Both the position numbers and the translations under genes were made by a program. 6,356 bases of DNA from Candidatus Delongbacteria bacterium. GTDB lineage: Bacteria; UBA4055. The stretch is from positions 1 to 6,356 of the forward strand of contig WTAK01000393.1 of assembly GCA_013139625.1 (NCBI GenBank). Reading direction: 5' to 3'. Shown here in pieces: positions 4,432 to 6,356 of this stretch. The notes beneath the pieces are model-generated. The model had not been told where the DNA came from. It saw only the letters and a program-made list of their open reading frames with translations, and ran no database searches. How positions within the stretch are numbered: the stretch's first letter is position 1; the number at the start of each line of letters is the position of its first letter.

Positions 4432-6356
4432 ATGAAAAAATTCATTGTATTGGTCATATCCATGGCTATATCACTTATTTTTGCTCAAAATCCTATCTTT
4501 GAAACAAGTTTTGAAACAGATCCATTTGCTGAAGGTTGGACTTTACAAACTACAGGTGCAGGTTGGCTTAATAAATTTTATGATTACACGTTCCCTGAAC
4601 CGCCTACCGGTAATCGCTGTATGGCGCATATGGATGATCAAGGTCCTCAAGATGACTGGATTATTTCTCCGGTCATATCATTGCCTGCAGATGGTAATTT
4701 GATTTTATCATACTGGGAAACAGGTAAGTGGATTGAATATATAGGAATTCATGAGGTTTGCGTAACTACAGACAATGGGGCAACATGGATCCAAATAAAT
4801 TCTACTGTGCCTGATGGAGATAACTTTTTACAAGTTATTTGTTCTCTTAATGATTATGTCGGGAATAATATTCAACTTGGTTGGCATTACACAGGTGATT
4901 ATAGTGATCAGTGGTTCATTGATGAAATACTTGTTGCGTCAGATAATGAAGCACCTGAGATTAGTGAAATTTCAGCAGAAAGTTCTTTTCTACCTTTAAT
5001 TGGTACTTATATGAATGCCGACATGGAAATAACCCTTGAATTGTATGATGAATTTGGAATTGAGTCGGTGGTAGGATATTATAGTTTTGATGGAGGCATT
5101 ACTTTTGAACAAGAAATATTCTCATCAATTGAAGATCCATATGTTTGGCAAGGCGTAATTCCTGCCAAAAATGAAGTTATCTCAGGTATATTGTATTTTG
5201 AATTGCAAGACGAAATAAGCAATTCGATTACGAGTGAAAATTATGATATAGAATTTCTTAATGATTACATCGAACCAATGATTAATGATGTGCAGGGTTT
5301 ATACTCTTTAGTTGGAGATCAAGTAAATATCAGAGTACTATTTAATGACTATTCTGAAATAAATTCAGCTTTAGGACACTACAGTACAGATGATTTCATT
5401 ACACAGTATAATTTTGTTTTGAATGCTGAAAAAAACACAAACTATATTTACACAGGAATAATTCCAGCGGAAAATGAAATTATTGCTAATTCTAAAATAT
5501 ATTTTACAATTGAAGATGAATTTGGCAATATACTTACCTCTGATAATTATACTATAGAATGGCTTAACTCATTTGCTGACATATCCGAGTTTGACCTTAG
5601 ATATACAACAGGTAGTAACTATGTTACATCTGTTAGAGATCAATTCTATGGAACGTGCTGGTGCTATGCAGCAGTTGTAGCTGTTGAAAGCAATCTAATG
5701 GTTACAGGTAATTGGAATTTTGAAGGTGAAGAGGGAGAGCCTAACATTTCAGAATCTCATCTTTCATGGTGGTGTGGATTTAATGAGTTTTATAATGCAG
5801 ACATTGATCCTCATACTGGTGATGGGTTAGAATTACATATGAGGGGTGATTATCTCTTAACAACAGCCTATATGTCCAGAGGGGATGGATTTGTAAGAGA
5901 AATTGATTCGAGCGATTATTATAATGCACCAGCTATGTCTTCAGATTCTTACCATAAATATTATGCAAGAGATATTGAGTGGTATACTATGGATGATCAA
6001 CTGAAAGGAATTGCTAAGATAAAAGAAAAAATTGTTGAGCATGGAGCAATAGGGACGTCTTTAGGTTACTCGTATAGCTTTTTTGACAACGATATGAAAA
6101 TCTTTTACCAACCTCCATCAAGTGATATATACATAACACATTGTGTTGGGATCATTGGTTGGGATGATAATCTCGAAACACAAGCACCGGAAGGGCCTGG
6201 AGCATGGTTATGTAAAAATAGTTACGATGGACTTTATTATTTTTGGGTATCATATTATGATAAACATGCCTGTAGAGAAGCTGAAGGTGGTGCGGTATCT
6301 TTTCAAAATGTTGAAAGAATGAAATACGATGCAGTTTATTATCATGATTACCACGG
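4432..6356 (+). CDS. Secreted multidomain C1A (papain-family) cysteine peptidase with adhesin-like and Ig-like N-terminal domains, C-terminus cut by window edge
   Basis: 641 complete codons without a stop, running off the right edge. Residues 1-18 form a classical signal peptide, Lys-Lys plus a hydrophobic core ending IFA before Gln19. Residues about 21-170 resemble the choice-of-anchor J/cleaved-adhesin beta-sandwich: FETSFE at the start, DDWIISPVISLP, VCVTTDNGATW, and a closing QWFIDEILV. Two tandem Ig-like repeats follow (about 175-278 and 282-380). The peptidase domain begins near 383 with FDLRY and VRDQ, then GTCWCYA with oxyanion Gln404 and nucleophile Cys409, THCVGIIGWDD with His570, and GAWLCKNSYD with Asn596, then YFWVSYYD. 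The four catalytic positions are kept, so it is probably active, cleaving extracellular or surface protein. Oddities: Gln404 to Cys409 is one residue shorter than papain, and Cys411, Cys571 and Cys594 flank the catalytic residues. No propeptide of the papain inhibitor type is seen. A sorting domain could lie beyond the edge. It is transcribed away from the pab operon with no evident functional link. Confidence 0.85.
   Translation, partial: MKKFIVLVISMAISLIFAQNPIFETSFETDPFAEGWTLQTTGAGWLNKFYDYTFPEPPTGNRCMAHMDDQGPQDDWIISPVISLPADGNLILSYWETGKWIEYIGIHEVCVTTDNGATWIQINSTVPDGDNFLQVICSLNDYVGNNIQLGWHYTGDYSDQWFIDEILVASDNEAPEISEISAESSFLPLIGTYMNADMEITLELYDEFGIESVVGYYSFDGGITFEQEIFSSIEDPYVWQGVIPAKNEVISGILYFELQDEISNSITSENYDIEFLNDYIEPMINDVQGLYSLVGDQVNIRVLFNDYSEINSALGHYSTDDFITQYNFVLNAEKNTNYIYTGIIPAENEIIANSKIYFTIEDEFGNILTSDNYTIEWLNSFADISEFDLRYTTGSNYVTSVRDQFYGTCWCYAAVVAVESNLMVTGNWNFEGEEGEPNISESHLSWWCGFNEFYNADIDPHTGDGLELHMRGDYLLTTAYMSRGDGFVREIDSSDYYNAPAMSSDSYHKYYARDIEWYTMDDQLKGIAKIKEKIVEHGAIGTSLGYSYSFFDNDMKIFYQPPSSDIYITHCVGIIGWDDNLETQAPEGPGAWLCKNSYDGLYYFWVSYYDKHACREAEGGAVSFQNVERMKYDAVYYHDYH
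4954..5571 (+). repeat. Two tandem Ig-like protein repeats within the peptidase gene
   Basis: Residues 175-278 and 282-380 align with each other. The clearest match is the C-terminal third: IPAKNEVIS / IPAENEIIA, then ILYFELQDE / KIYFTIEDE, then SENYDIEFLND / SDNYTIEWLNS. The middle also pairs (GYYSFDGGIT / GHYSTDDFIT). The alternating hydrophobic beta-strand pattern and length of about 100 residues suggest Ig/FN3-like spacer modules that hold the peptidase away from the N-terminal domain. The match is at protein level, and the DNA has diverged, so this is an old duplication. The fold is inferred from pattern only. Confidence 0.75.

Noticed and set aside
4445..4999. Plus-strand ORFs in other frames at 4445-4702 and 4814-4999
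   Set aside because: They lie inside the signal-peptide and anchor-J part of the peptidase gene, lack their own ribosome binding sites and show no recognisable protein pattern.

Overview
The window is AT-rich bacterial DNA (about one third G+C by eye) with two divergent transcription units separated by a 142-bp gap. Every base outside that gap, apart from a few nucleotides between genes, is coding. No RNA gene, CRISPR array, insertion sequence or phage feature is visible.

Minus strand, 4289 down to 1: a tightly packed five-gene run. In transcription order it is rdgB (XTP/dITP pyrophosphatase), pabA (glutamine amidotransferase subunit), pabB (aminodeoxychorismate synthase subunit), pabC (aminodeoxychorismate lyase), and a membrane-anchored or secreted YiiX/YaeF-type permuted-papain amidase that runs off the left edge. 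Spacings are 2 bp, a 14-bp overlap, a 34-bp overlap and 3 bp, so the five genes very probably form one operon with translational coupling. PabA and PabB convert chorismate plus glutamine to 4-amino-4-deoxychorismate, and PabC eliminates pyruvate to give p-aminobenzoate for folate synthesis, so the whole pABA branch is here. RdgB (nucleotide-pool cleaning) and the YiiX-like hydrolase have no obvious biochemical link to pABA.

Plus strand, 4432 to the right edge: the first 641 codons of a large secreted multidomain protein. It has a signal peptide, then a choice-of-anchor-J/cleaved-adhesin-like beta domain, two tandem Ig-like repeats of about 100 residues, and a C1A (papain-family) peptidase domain. 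The Gln, Cys, His and Asn catalytic positions are all present. Two details stand out: the Gln-to-Cys spacing is one residue shorter than in papain, and a cysteine sits next to each of the three catalytic positions.

Organism: the low G+C, a signal peptide ending in FAQ and the anchor-J/Ig-like/C1A peptidase architecture suggest a Gram-negative of the FCB group or a neighbour such as Cloacimonadota. This is a low-confidence inference, since no phylogenetic marker is present. Most of the window is ordinary housekeeping. The less familiar parts are the extended N-terminal region of the YiiX-like protein, its placement in a pab operon, and the modified active-site surroundings of the secreted peptidase.
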